This document shows, one piece after another, positions 1-9,026 of a DNA stretch of 10,174 nucleotides (positions are counted from its first letter, which is position 1; every line of letters starts with the position of its first letter). The notes below the pieces were generated by a model that did not search any database, was not told where the DNA came from, and worked only from the letters and a program-made list of their open reading frames with translations. Location of the stretch: positions 1-10,174 of the forward strand of contig JBFFEY010000089.1 of assembly GCA_041558415.1 (NCBI GenBank), given 5' to 3'. A program made the translations under genes and the position numbers. Source of the stretch: SG8-39 sp041558415 (GTDB taxonomy: Bacteria > Pseudomonadota > Gammaproteobacteria > Burkholderiales > SG8-39).

Positions 1-245
1 TCAACGTTGCCGCCGTCAGCTTCTCCGCCGGCGATCTGGCGGCTACGATCCGCGAGCACGTGCCGGATTTCGCCTGCGACTACGCGCCGGACTACCGCCA
101 GGCCATTGCCGATTCCTGGCCGCGCAGCATCGACGACACGGCCGCACGCCGCGAATGGGACTGGCGGCCCGCGTTCGATCTCGCGGCCATGTCGGCAGAC
201 ATGCTGCAGCGGCTGCGCGCGAGCCCGCGCTCGCCCTGCGGGTAA
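1..245 (+). CDS. SDR-type L-threonine 3-dehydrogenase-like protein, C-terminal fragment
   Basis: Only the last 80 residues are present; the gene enters from the left edge (first whole codon at 3) and stops with TAA at 243-245. The tail contains the segment RQAIADSWPRSIDDTAAR followed by a W-rich stretch (EWDWRP) and FDLAAM. This closely resembles the C-terminus of the short-chain (extended SDR, epimerase-like) L-threonine 3-dehydrogenases found in animals and some bacteria, which differ from the zinc-dependent E. coli Tdh. Those enzymes oxidise L-threonine with NAD+ to 2-amino-3-ketobutyrate, which glycine C-acetyltransferase (Kbl) then cleaves. In many genomes kbl is the neighbour, so it would be expected just left of this window. 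The Rossmann domain and the YxxxK catalytic pair are off the edge and cannot be checked. A generic NAD-dependent epimerase is the alternative; the ADSWP/DD signature favours threonine dehydrogenase. Confidence 0.8.
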   Translation, partial: NVAAVSFSAGDLAATIREHVPDFACDYAPDYRQAIADSWPRSIDDTAARREWDWRPAFDLAAMSADMLQRLRASPRSPCG

Positions 246-257
246 GCGCGCGGGCGC

Positions 258-258
<1 letters not shown>
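245..258. terminator. Short GC hairpin spanning two convergent stop codons
   Basis: AGCGC (245-249), loop GCGG, GCGCT (254-258) can form a perfect 5-bp stem. It includes the last base of the TAA stop of the plus-strand gene and the first base of the complement of the TGA stop of the minus-strand fusion gene (258-260). Only 12 nt separate the two genes, so any shared bidirectional terminator must sit here. No U-tract follows on either strand, so intrinsic termination is uncertain. Confidence 0.22.
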
Positions 259-3146
<2,888 letters not shown>

Positions 3147-3179
3147 GGCTCGGGAGGCGTCGATCGAGGACGGCTGCCC

Positions 3180-3188
3180 AGTCTAGCA
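3180..3188 (-). promoter_or_regulatory. Possible extended -10 promoter for the ACP-ligase-acyltransferase gene
   Basis: Read on the minus strand, these bases give TGCTAGACT, matching the extended -10 form TG-n-TAnnnT (4 of 6 in the hexamer). No recognisable -35 lies upstream. Transcription from here would leave a leader of roughly 25-30 nt before ATG 3146. It could supplement read-through from the upstream DUF748 gene. A chance match is quite possible. Confidence 0.18.
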
Positions 3189-3201
3189 CAGCGCGCGCCC
3201 G

Positions 3202-3230
3202 TGCCCGGACGACGCGGAGTCGTGACGGCA
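3202..3230 (-). other. Hairpin in the gap between the DUF748 gene and the fusion gene
   Basis: TGCC (3202-3205) pairs with GGCA (3227-3230) and ACGAC (3209-3213) with GTCGT (3219-3223), separated by a 3x3 internal loop and closed by a 5-nt loop (GCGGA). It begins 1 nt after the DUF748 stop codon on the minus strand. No U-tract follows, so a partial terminator, an mRNA 3'-end stabiliser or chance are all possible. Confidence 0.22.
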
Positions 3231-3231
3231 G

Positions 3232-6200
3232 CTAGTTGATCTCGACGCGCGGCACGGCCCGGCGTGCCCTGCTGAGGTCTTCCTGAGAGCGATCGACACG
3301 TCCCCCGGGGTCGATGGTGGGACGGCAGGCGATGAGCCGGCTCGCCGCAATGCCGTGTCGCTCGACCAGGTAGTTTTTCACCGCCGTGGCGCGCGCCCGC
3401 GCGAGCTCGATGCCCGGCGGCGGCGCATCGCCCGGCGATCGCTGGAGGTCGCGGGAGGAGACCCTGCCGCACAAGGTCACCATCAACGCTTCCTGTCGCG
3501 TGAGCCGGCGCGCGGTCTCGTCCAGCAGCCGCTTCGCCGGCGCATCGAGCGCGGCCGACAACGCTTCGAAGCGCACCGGGGCGAACTGCCCGCCCTTGCT
3601 GCGCAGACCGCGAACGACGGCGGTCAGCGCCGGCGCGACCACCAAGACTCCCAGACCGACGACGTCGGTCAAGGCGCGCCTGATGGCGGCGTCCATGTCG
3701 ATGTCGAGGCCGAAAGTCGGCGCGCGGGCGTCCCCGCCGACAGGTACCCGGATGGACATGACCCCTTGCTCGTCGCTCAGATAGCGAATGATCTGACGCA
3801 GGCTCAGCGAATTGTGCAGCCTCCTCTCGAAACGCCGCAGCTTGTTGCGATTGGTCGTGCTGACGGCCAGCAGGTTCAGGCGCAGGTCGATGTGACCGAC
3901 TATCTCTCCCTTCGCCACCTCGATCTCGATGCCGCCGTCCAGCTGGCCCGTGTCGATGTTGAAACCGAGCTCGGTCGACGTCAGCGCCGTGAGCGGCGGC
4001 AGCTCGAAAGCCCGTATCGTTCCCTGTGCCGAGAGCCGCGGATTCGGTGCAAGCAGCGCAAGCGAGCCCTCGAGCTCGGTGCTGGTGTGCTCGGGCGTTT
4101 GCAACCGAATCGCGAAACGCGCCGGTTTGTCGGCCGCGTTGTTGTCGAAGTCCGTCAGATACGCCTCGGCGATGCGCGCCGTGCGCGTGTACGGCACCGA
4201 GATGTGCCTGTCCTCGAGTCTGAGCCTGCTGTCGCCGGTGATCTGCACCCTGGCCACGCGCACGCTCAGACCGGCGAGAAACCGCTCCAGCGGCTGATTC
4301 GCCCGCTGTGCCTCTGCGGAGTAGGCGTCGGCGCCGAAGCCGAAAGTGGTGTCAAGGCCATCGCCCACGCCGACCAAGCGCCACGACTGCTCGCCGTCGC
4401 GTATGATGCCGAGCTGCAGATCGCGGATGCTGATCGTGTCTGCCTGCAGGCGCTGTCCTTCGGCGAAGTCGAGCTCGTTGACGTGGAAGCTCAGGCGCAG
4501 GGCCGGCGTCGTCACCTCGACCTCACTGTTCACGATGCGCAGATCGCCCACGGAGTAACGCTGTTGCGCCGCGGATGGCTTCGCGGCGCCCGTCGTCAGG
4601 ACGAGGCCGGCGATGCGCACGGCTTGATCGGCGCCGACGCGGACCGCCATCCGGGCGCCGTCGAATCGCGCCGACGGGACTCTGAGCTCGTTGCGGGCGA
4701 GCTCGGCAAGAGAAATCGTCAGCTCGCCATGGTCCACGGCGAGCACCCGCGCGTCCGCATCGAATGTCTCCAGATTCGCCACGCGCAGGGTGAGCGCGCC
4801 GGAGACGTCCCTGCCAACGACGGACGCCTCGAGCTCGCCGTCCACGCTGCCGGTGGCGATGTCCAGTCCCCATGCGTTGCGCGCAATGTCGGCAAGCAGG
4901 CGCAGCTGCACCGACTCGAGCTTCGCACGCAGCGTCAGCGCCATTGGCTGACGGAACAGATAAAGCTCCGCCTCCCACGACGTGCCCCCGCGCTCCGGTC
5001 TCTCGGTGCGCTCGCGAACCAGCGCTCTGGCGGGCCTGTCAGGCTGCTCGCTGTCGATGTCCGTCAGATACGCCTGCTCGAAGCTGAGCTTCTCACGGAT
5101 CGGCGTGCCGATGACGTTGTCTTCGTAGATGAGGGCGCTCTCGCCGACGATCTCGATGCGATTCACCTTAAGCGACAGGGCATTGAGCCAAGAGCCGGCG
5201 GACACGTCTTCCACGGCGTCGGCCTCGCCCAGCGTCCCGGTGAAAGCCCGGTCGTTGGCGCGCAGGCGCCATGAGGCCAGTCCCTGCCGCGAAACGGCGA
5301 CGTTCAGATCGGCGAGACTGATCACGTCCGCGATCACCCGCCTGCCGTCGAGCAGGTGGGCGTCGTTGACCCGGAACGTCGTCTCGAAACGGGGCGCTTC
5401 GACCTGCAGCTCGCCGTCGAGGAGGTGCAGGTCTTCGATCGCGAAGCGCGGCCTACGCTCCGGGGCGTCCGTGGCAGCGGCCTGCGCCCCGGGCAGCAGC
5501 AGCCCCGCAACGCGTGTGGTGCCGTCCTCGCTGTGGCGCACGCGCGCCCAGGCGCCCTCGAGGCGTGCGCGTCGCAGCCGCAGCTCACCGGCGAGCAGGT
5601 CTTCGATGGGTATTTCCAGGACCGCGGCGCGCACCGCCAGCATGGGCTCTCCCCCCGCGACGGTCTCCAGATCGCGGGCCCGCAGTGCGAGCGTGCCCGT
5701 GGCGGTGCCCTGCGCCACACGCAGATCCACGCCGGCGTCGACGGCGCCGCGGGCGAGCGTAATGCCCCACGCCGACTCGGCGATGCGGGCGAGCAGGGTC
5801 GTCTCCAGACCGCGCAGCTCGGCCTTGACGGAGAGTTCCAGTGGCCGTTTGAACGGGAACGCCTCACCGCGCCAGACCGAACCGCCGCCGCGCTCGTCGT
5901 GCTCGCGCAGCAGGAACGTCACCGGTCGTTCCGCCAGCTCCGTGTCGATGTCCGTCACGTAAGCCTCGTCAATGCGCAGGCGATCGTCGACCGCGACGCC
6001 GAACAGCGCGTCATGGTAGTCGATGACGCTGTCCCCCGTGATCTCGATCCGATTGGCTTTGAACGAGAGAGTCGAAAGGGGCGCGAGTCCGCCGGAGATC
6101 GCCCCGTCGCCGGCCGCCGCGGCGTCGCCGTTGCCTGCGCTCAGTCGCCACGACCCCGACGCGTCGCGCGTGACGCTTGCTTTGACGTCGCGGATGCCGA

Positions 6201-6720
6201 TGACGTCGGCGACGATGCGGCGCTGCTCCCCGATCTCGAGCGCATTGACGTGAACTGTCGCCGCGAAGCCGGCGGTCGAGAAATCCACGACGACGTCGCT
6301 CACGCGAATCCGATCGACGCGCAGCGAGCCGTCGGCGCCGCCGTCCGCGCCGCCGAGCTTCAGGCCCGCGACGCGGACGCCGTCGGCGGCGACACCGACA
6401 CCCAGCCGCGCCCGGTTCAGCTCGAGGCGCTCCAGGCGCAGAGCCCCCCCGAGCAGCGCGCGCACGACGACGTCGATCTCGATGTGCCCCACGGTGAGTG
6501 CGGGCTCACCGTCGCGCACCAGCCGCAGGTCGCGCAACGCCGCGGTGCCCCTGAGCGGGCTCACATGCAGCGCGCCGATGTCGATGCGGTCGTAGCCCGA
6601 GGTCGCCGCCCAGCGCTCGAGGGCGCGTTCGACGACGACCGGGACGAGCAGATGGCCGGCGAGGGCGCCGAAGACAATCAAGAGCAGCAGCGCCGCGAGG
6701 ACTCTCTTCATGAGGGTCAT
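3232..6720 (-). CDS. DUF748 (AsmA-like) envelope protein with three tandem units and an OmpA-like C-terminus
   Basis: From ATG 6720 the protein has about 1162 residues. Met-Lys-Arg plus a leucine-rich segment (about residues 4-27) forms a signal anchor, so the bulk should lie in the periplasm. Three diverged units follow (about 57-341, 342-640, 641-939), each with SWRL, a (K/R)xxRxxIxG strand motif and an AYxTD(I/F)D box. This beta-rich build is typical of DUF748, part of the AsmA superfamily that includes TamB and YhdP, members of which are implicated in phospholipid transport to the outer membrane. Residues about 1055-1162 resemble an OmpA-type domain (IELARARATAVKNYL, ending RVEIN), but the usual peptidoglycan-binding Asp is not apparent, so binding is doubtful. 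The frame stays open to an ATG at 6819, adding 33 Arg/His/Thr-rich residues ahead of the signal; I prefer 6720 or 6711 because either puts the hydrophobic segment at the N-terminus. No start has a convincing Shine-Dalgarno. Likely first gene of an operon with the lipid fusion downstream. Confidence 0.88.
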   Translation of the reverse strand: MTLMKRVLAALLLLIVFGALAGHLLVPVVVERALERWAATSGYDRIDIGALHVSPLRGTAALRDLRLVRDGEPALTVGHIEIDVVVRALLGGALRLERLELNRARLGVGVAADGVRVAGLKLGGADGGADGSLRVDRIRVSDVVVDFSTAGFAATVHVNALEIGEQRRIVADVIGIRDVKASVTRDASGSWRLSAGNGDAAAAGDGAISGGLAPLSTLSFKANRIEITGDSVIDYHDALFGVAVDDRLRIDEAYVTDIDTELAERPVTFLLREHDERGGGSVWRGEAFPFKRPLELSVKAELRGLETTLLARIAESAWGITLARGAVDAGVDLRVAQGTATGTLALRARDLETVAGGEPMLAVRAAVLEIPIEDLLAGELRLRRARLEGAWARVRHSEDGTTRVAGLLLPGAQAAATDAPERRPRFAIEDLHLLDGELQVEAPRFETTFRVNDAHLLDGRRVIADVISLADLNVAVSRQGLASWRLRANDRAFTGTLGEADAVEDVSAGSWLNALSLKVNRIEIVGESALIYEDNVIGTPIREKLSFEQAYLTDIDSEQPDRPARALVRERTERPERGGTSWEAELYLFRQPMALTLRAKLESVQLRLLADIARNAWGLDIATGSVDGELEASVVGRDVSGALTLRVANLETFDADARVLAVDHGELTISLAELARNELRVPSARFDGARMAVRVGADQAVRIAGLVLTTGAAKPSAAQQRYSVGDLRIVNSEVEVTTPALRLSFHVNELDFAEGQRLQADTISIRDLQLGIIRDGEQSWRLVGVGDGLDTTFGFGADAYSAEAQRANQPLERFLAGLSVRVARVQITGDSRLRLEDRHISVPYTRTARIAEAYLTDFDNNAADKPARFAIRLQTPEHTSTELEGSLALLAPNPRLSAQGTIRAFELPPLTALTSTELGFNIDTGQLDGGIEIEVAKGEIVGHIDLRLNLLAVSTTNRNKLRRFERRLHNSLSLRQIIRYLSDEQGVMSIRVPVGGDARAPTFGLDIDMDAAIRRALTDVVGLGVLVVAPALTAVVRGLRSKGGQFAPVRFEALSAALDAPAKRLLDETARRLTRQEALMVTLCGRVSSRDLQRSPGDAPPPGIELARARATAVKNYLVERHGIAASRLIACRPTIDPGGRVDRSQEDLSRARRAVPRVEIN
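3904..6552 (-). repeat. Three diverged tandem coding units of about 0.9 kb inside the DUF748 gene
   Basis: Approximate units are 6552-5698, 5697-4801 and 4800-3904. Anchors recurring once per unit include an ADVIxIxDLxxxxxRxxxxSWRL-like block and the AYxTD(I/F)D box. At DNA level the box encoding AYLTDID-type residues is still recognisable: 5052-5075 and 4143-4166 agree at 23 of 24 positions, and 5943-5966 differs from the first of these at 3. Unit boundaries are by eye. This points to internal duplication of an ancestral DUF748 unit. Confidence 0.75.
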
Positions 6721-6784
6721 GATAACGGCTCGGCCGGCGGCAGTCCCGGTTCGGGTGGTGTGCGGATGCCGAGGGGCGATGCGT

Positions 6785-6813
6785 TTGTCCCCGGCGTGGG
6801 CGCTCACTACCAT
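6785..6813 (+). promoter_or_regulatory. Possible sigma70-type promoter for the CheR-family gene
   Basis: TTGTCC (6785-6790, 4 of 6 to the -35 consensus) and TACCAT (6808-6813, 4 of 6 to the -10) are separated by exactly 17 nt. It lies in the 166-nt divergent intergenic region and would give a leader of about 65-75 nt before 6887. It overlaps the upstream alternative start of the divergent DUF748 reading frame, which slightly favours the shorter start of that gene. Confidence 0.28.
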
Positions 6814-6886
6814 TGTCATCGACGGTGCAACCGGCGTCCCGGGGTGGGTCGGCGGCGCAACGTAGCGGGGGCCTGCGCGGAGGGCG

Positions 6887-7705
6887 ATGAGGGATCGAGT
6901 GTGCGTGGAGCTGCTGCGCTGGGCGCTGCCCCGACTGGGTCTGCGCTGGTGCGGATTTCGCCGAGTTCACGGACAGGTGTGCAAGCGCATCCAGCGGCGC
7001 CTGCACGCGTTGTCGCTGGCGGATGCGGCGGCCTACCGCGAGTATCTGGGCCAACACCCGCTCGAGTGGCGTGTGCTCGATGCGCTGTGCCGCATCACCG
7101 TGTCGCGTTTCTACCGCGACCCCGCGGTGTTTCGATTTCTCGAGAAGCAGGCGCTGGCGGCACTCGCGCACGCCCGCCTGCGCCGGGGCGGCGACGCCGT
7201 GCACGTGTGGAGTGCCGGATGCGGCAGCGGTGAAGAGCCTTACACGCTGGCGTTTCTGTGGGCGCTCACGCTGGCGCCGGCTTTTCCCGGGTTGCGGCTC
7301 GAGCTGATTGCCACCGACGCCGACGCCCGCCTGCTGGAACGGGCCGAACGCGGTTGCTACCGGGCCAGCAGCGTGCGGCACCTGCCTCTGTCGTGGCGCT
7401 CCGCGGGTCTGTTCCGCGAGGACGACGCCTATTGCGTGCGCAGCCGGTTCAGGGCGCAGGTGCGGTTCGTGGAGCAGGATCTGCGCGAGAGCATGCCCAC
7501 GGGGCCCTTCGACCTCGTGCTGTGCCGCAATATCGCCTTCACCTATTTCGATGCGGCGACCCAGAGCCGCGTCGCCGGCGAACTCGTCGCGCGTTTGGCC
7601 CCCGGCGGCGCCCTCGTGCTCGGCGCACGCGAGCGCCTGCCGCCCGATTGCGCCGGCGTCGAGACGTGGTCCGATCCCGCGCGGTGCTATCGGCGTCCTT
7701 GCTGA
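6887..7705 (+). CDS. CheR-family SAM-dependent methyltransferase, without chemotaxis neighbours
   Basis: The 272-residue protein has the CheR layout at about the usual family length. An Arg-rich helical N-terminal domain (about 1-80) ends in TVSRFYRD (71-78). The Rossmann methyltransferase domain follows, with SAM-binding VWSAGCGSGEEPYTLA (107-122), acidic Asp144 (IATDAD), VEQDL (195-199) and LVLCRNIAFTYFD (210-222). Canonical CheR methylates glutamates of chemoreceptors using S-adenosylmethionine. No receptor, CheB, CheA or CheW gene is in the window and there is no receptor-tethering motif or TPR, so the substrate may be something else. Start: ATG 6887 has GGAGG only 3 nt upstream, too close to be ideal. 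GTG 6899 (residue 5) has GAGGG at a 5-nt spacing and may be the true start; either leaves the domain intact. The gene is divergent from DUF748 and 112 nt before the amidohydrolase. Confidence 0.88.
   Translation: MRDRVCVELLRWALPRLGLRWCGFRRVHGQVCKRIQRRLHALSLADAAAYREYLGQHPLEWRVLDALCRITVSRFYRDPAVFRFLEKQALAALAHARLRRGGDAVHVWSAGCGSGEEPYTLAFLWALTLAPAFPGLRLELIATDADARLLERAERGCYRASSVRHLPLSWRSAGLFREDDAYCVRSRFRAQVRFVEQDLRESMPTGPFDLVLCRNIAFTYFDAATQSRVAGELVARLAPGGALVLGARERLPPDCAGVETWSDPARCYRRPC
6889..6893 (+). promoter_or_regulatory. Shine-Dalgarno favouring GTG 6899 as the methyltransferase start
   Basis: GAGGG at 6889-6893 lies 5 nt before GTG 6899, a good ribosome-binding geometry. The competing GGAGG at 6879-6883 is only 3 nt before ATG 6887. 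Choosing 6899 shortens the protein by four residues. Confidence 0.35.
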
Positions 7706-7718
7706 GGGAGGACGCTTG

Positions 7719-7739
7719 GCGCGGTGCGCGGCACGGCGC
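7719..7739 (+). terminator. GC-rich hairpin after the CheR-family gene
   Basis: GCGC-x-GTGC (7719-7727) pairs with GCAC-x-GCGC (7731-7739) around a 3-nt loop: 8 pairs with one G-G mismatch, beginning 14 nt past the TGA stop. No U-run follows, so Rho-independent termination is not assured. Confidence 0.22.
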
Positions 7740-7778
7740 GAGATGACCGGCGTCAGTAACCGGGGCCGCGACACTCCT

Positions 7779-7784
7779 TAATAT
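7779..7784 (+). promoter_or_regulatory. AT-rich -10-like hexamer before the M20 amidohydrolase gene
   Basis: TAATAT (7779-7784) is a conspicuous AT island in GC-rich DNA and matches the -10 consensus at 4 of 6 positions. It would give a leader of about 25 nt before ATG 7818. No convincing -35 sits 16-18 nt upstream. The rest of the 112-nt gap (7706-7817) holds only the hairpin listed separately. Confidence 0.18.
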
Positions 7785-7817
7785 GGTCGCATCGAGTACG
7801 CCAACGAGACAGCCGCC

Positions 7818-8990
7818 ATGAAGACGCGTTTTCGCGCCGAGCCGCTGCAGCCACGGATGGTGGAGCTGCGGCGACAGTTTCACCGTCACCCGGAGCTCGC
7901 CTTCGAGGAGGAGCGAACGGCAGCGGCCATTATCGAGGAGTTGAAGCGGATCGGCGTCGATTACGACTATGCCGGCAAGGGCGGGGCCGTCATCGGGCGT
8001 GTCGGCGGCGCCCGCGACGGACCCACGGTCGCCCTGCGTGCCGACATGGACGCCCTGCCGGGCGCCGAGAACACGGATCTGCCTTTTGCCTCGAGCGTGG
8101 AGGGCAAGATGCACGCCTGCGGCCACGATGCGCACATGGCGATGGTGCTCGGCGCCGCGTCGCTGCTCGCACAATCGCCGCCGCCGCAGGGCAACGTCCT
8201 GCTCGTGTTTCAGCCCGCGGAAGAGAGCGGCGGCGGCGCGCGCGTGGTGCTGGACTCGGGCGCGCTCGACGGCGTTGCGGCGATTTTCGGCGGTCACGTC
8301 ACCCATCATTACCGCGTCGGCGAGATCATGGTGGCGGACGGGGTCATCACCGCCCAGTCGGACCGCTTCGCCATCCACGTCCGAGGCAGGGGCGGCCATG
8401 GAGCGAGGCCCCACGAGGCGACCGACGCCATCGTCGTCAGCGGTCTGCTGATCACCGCCATCCAGACGCTCGTCTCGCGTGAGATCAACCCGGTGTATCC
8501 CTCCGTCGTCACCATCGGCCGGCTCAATGCCGGCAGTGCCCCTAACGTCATCGCCGAGGAGGCGAACCTGGAGGGCTCGATTCGCACCACGCTGCCGCAG
8601 GTGAGGCAGCACCTGCACGATGGCCTGCGCCGCATGGCGAAGTCGGTCGGCGAGCTGCACAATGCCCGCGTCGATGTTCGCATCGACCCGGGGTATCCGC
8701 CGGTGGTGAACAGCACGCGCGAGGCGCGACTGGCTTATCGTGCGGCCCGCGAGGTGGTCGGCGAGGCCGGACTGATGACCATGGATCACCCCAGCATGGG
8801 CTCGGAGGACTTCTCGTATTACCTGGAGCGCTTGCCGGGTTGCTACGTGCGCTTCGGCGCGCGCCTCGGAGAGCGGGACTACATTCCTCTGCACAGCCCG
8901 GAGTTCGACATCAACGAGGACGTGCTTAAGGTGGGCGCGTCGTTCTTCGACGAGGTGACGCGCACGGCCTTGCGGGAGTACACGCAGTAG
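7818..8990 (+). CDS. M20D-type metal-dependent amidohydrolase (hippurate hydrolase-like)
   Basis: At 390 residues this is normal length for the M20D peptidase/amidohydrolase family, which includes hippurate hydrolase, IAA-amino acid hydrolases and N-acetyldiaminopimelate deacetylase. They cleave an N-acyl group from an amino acid using two bound metal ions. Visible signatures are RRQFHRHPE (18-26), ALRADMDALP (72-81), HACGHDAHMAM (99-109; metal ligands Cys101 and His103), FQPAEE (131-136; catalytic Glu135 and metal-binding Glu136), GGHV (158-161; His160) and PLHSPEFD (357-364; His359). The dimerisation insert carries RGGHGARPHEATDAI (191-205). All expected ligands are present, so it should be active. 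There is no signal peptide, which suggests a cytoplasmic enzyme. The region after His160 reads THHYRVG where relatives often have WP, which may affect specificity; the substrate cannot be named. ATG 7818 has only a weak purine-rich stretch upstream. Confidence 0.93.
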   Translation: MKTRFRAEPLQPRMVELRRQFHRHPELAFEEERTAAAIIEELKRIGVDYDYAGKGGAVIGRVGGARDGPTVALRADMDALPGAENTDLPFASSVEGKMHACGHDAHMAMVLGAASLLAQSPPPQGNVLLVFQPAEESGGGARVVLDSGALDGVAAIFGGHVTHHYRVGEIMVADGVITAQSDRFAIHVRGRGGHGARPHEATDAIVVSGLLITAIQTLVSREINPVYPSVVTIGRLNAGSAPNVIAEEANLEGSIRTTLPQVRQHLHDGLRRMAKSVGELHNARVDVRIDPGYPPVVNSTREARLAYRAAREVVGEAGLMTMDHPSMGSEDFSYYLERLPGCYVRFGARLGERDYIPLHSPEFDINEDVLKVGASFFDEVTRTALREYTQ

Positions 8991-9024
8991 CGCTCGGCGC
9001 TGCCGCACCGAAGATCGGCGTGCG
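8987..9024. terminator. Two adjacent hairpins between convergent genes
   Basis: First hairpin: AGCGC (8989-8993), loop TCG, GCGCT (8997-9001), extendable by a G-T wobble and a G-C pair to 8987-9003; it includes the TAG stop of the amidohydrolase. Second: CGCACCGA (9004-9011) with TCG (9015-9017) and GTGCG (9020-9024), a two-base bulge and loop AGA. They fill the 36-nt space before the stop of the ATP-grasp gene. No U-tract is visible, but position and structure suit bidirectional termination. Confidence 0.3.
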
Positions 9025-9026
9025 CT

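Noticed and set aside
3355..5274. 639-codon open frame on the plus strand
   Set aside because: It lies wholly antisense to the DUF748 gene, is Arg/Ala/Gln-rich with no recognisable domain, and is expected from high G+C codon bias.
5356..7233. 625-codon open frame on the plus strand
   Set aside because: It is antisense to DUF748 and then out of frame across the CheR-family gene; no motif and biased composition mark it as a shadow.
6506..7774. 422-codon minus-strand frame crossing the divergent intergenic region
   Set aside because: It overlaps the DUF748 N-terminus in another frame and the CheR-family gene antisense; no domain is recognisable.
7783..7785. ATG at 7783 as an upstream start for the amidohydrolase
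   Set aside because: It is 35 nt before ATG 7818 and therefore out of frame; it also sits inside the AT-rich -10-like element.
7539..9008. 489-codon open frame on the minus strand
   Set aside because: It is opposite the M20 amidohydrolase and the end of the CheR-family gene, both of which have complete catalytic motifs; the shadow has none.
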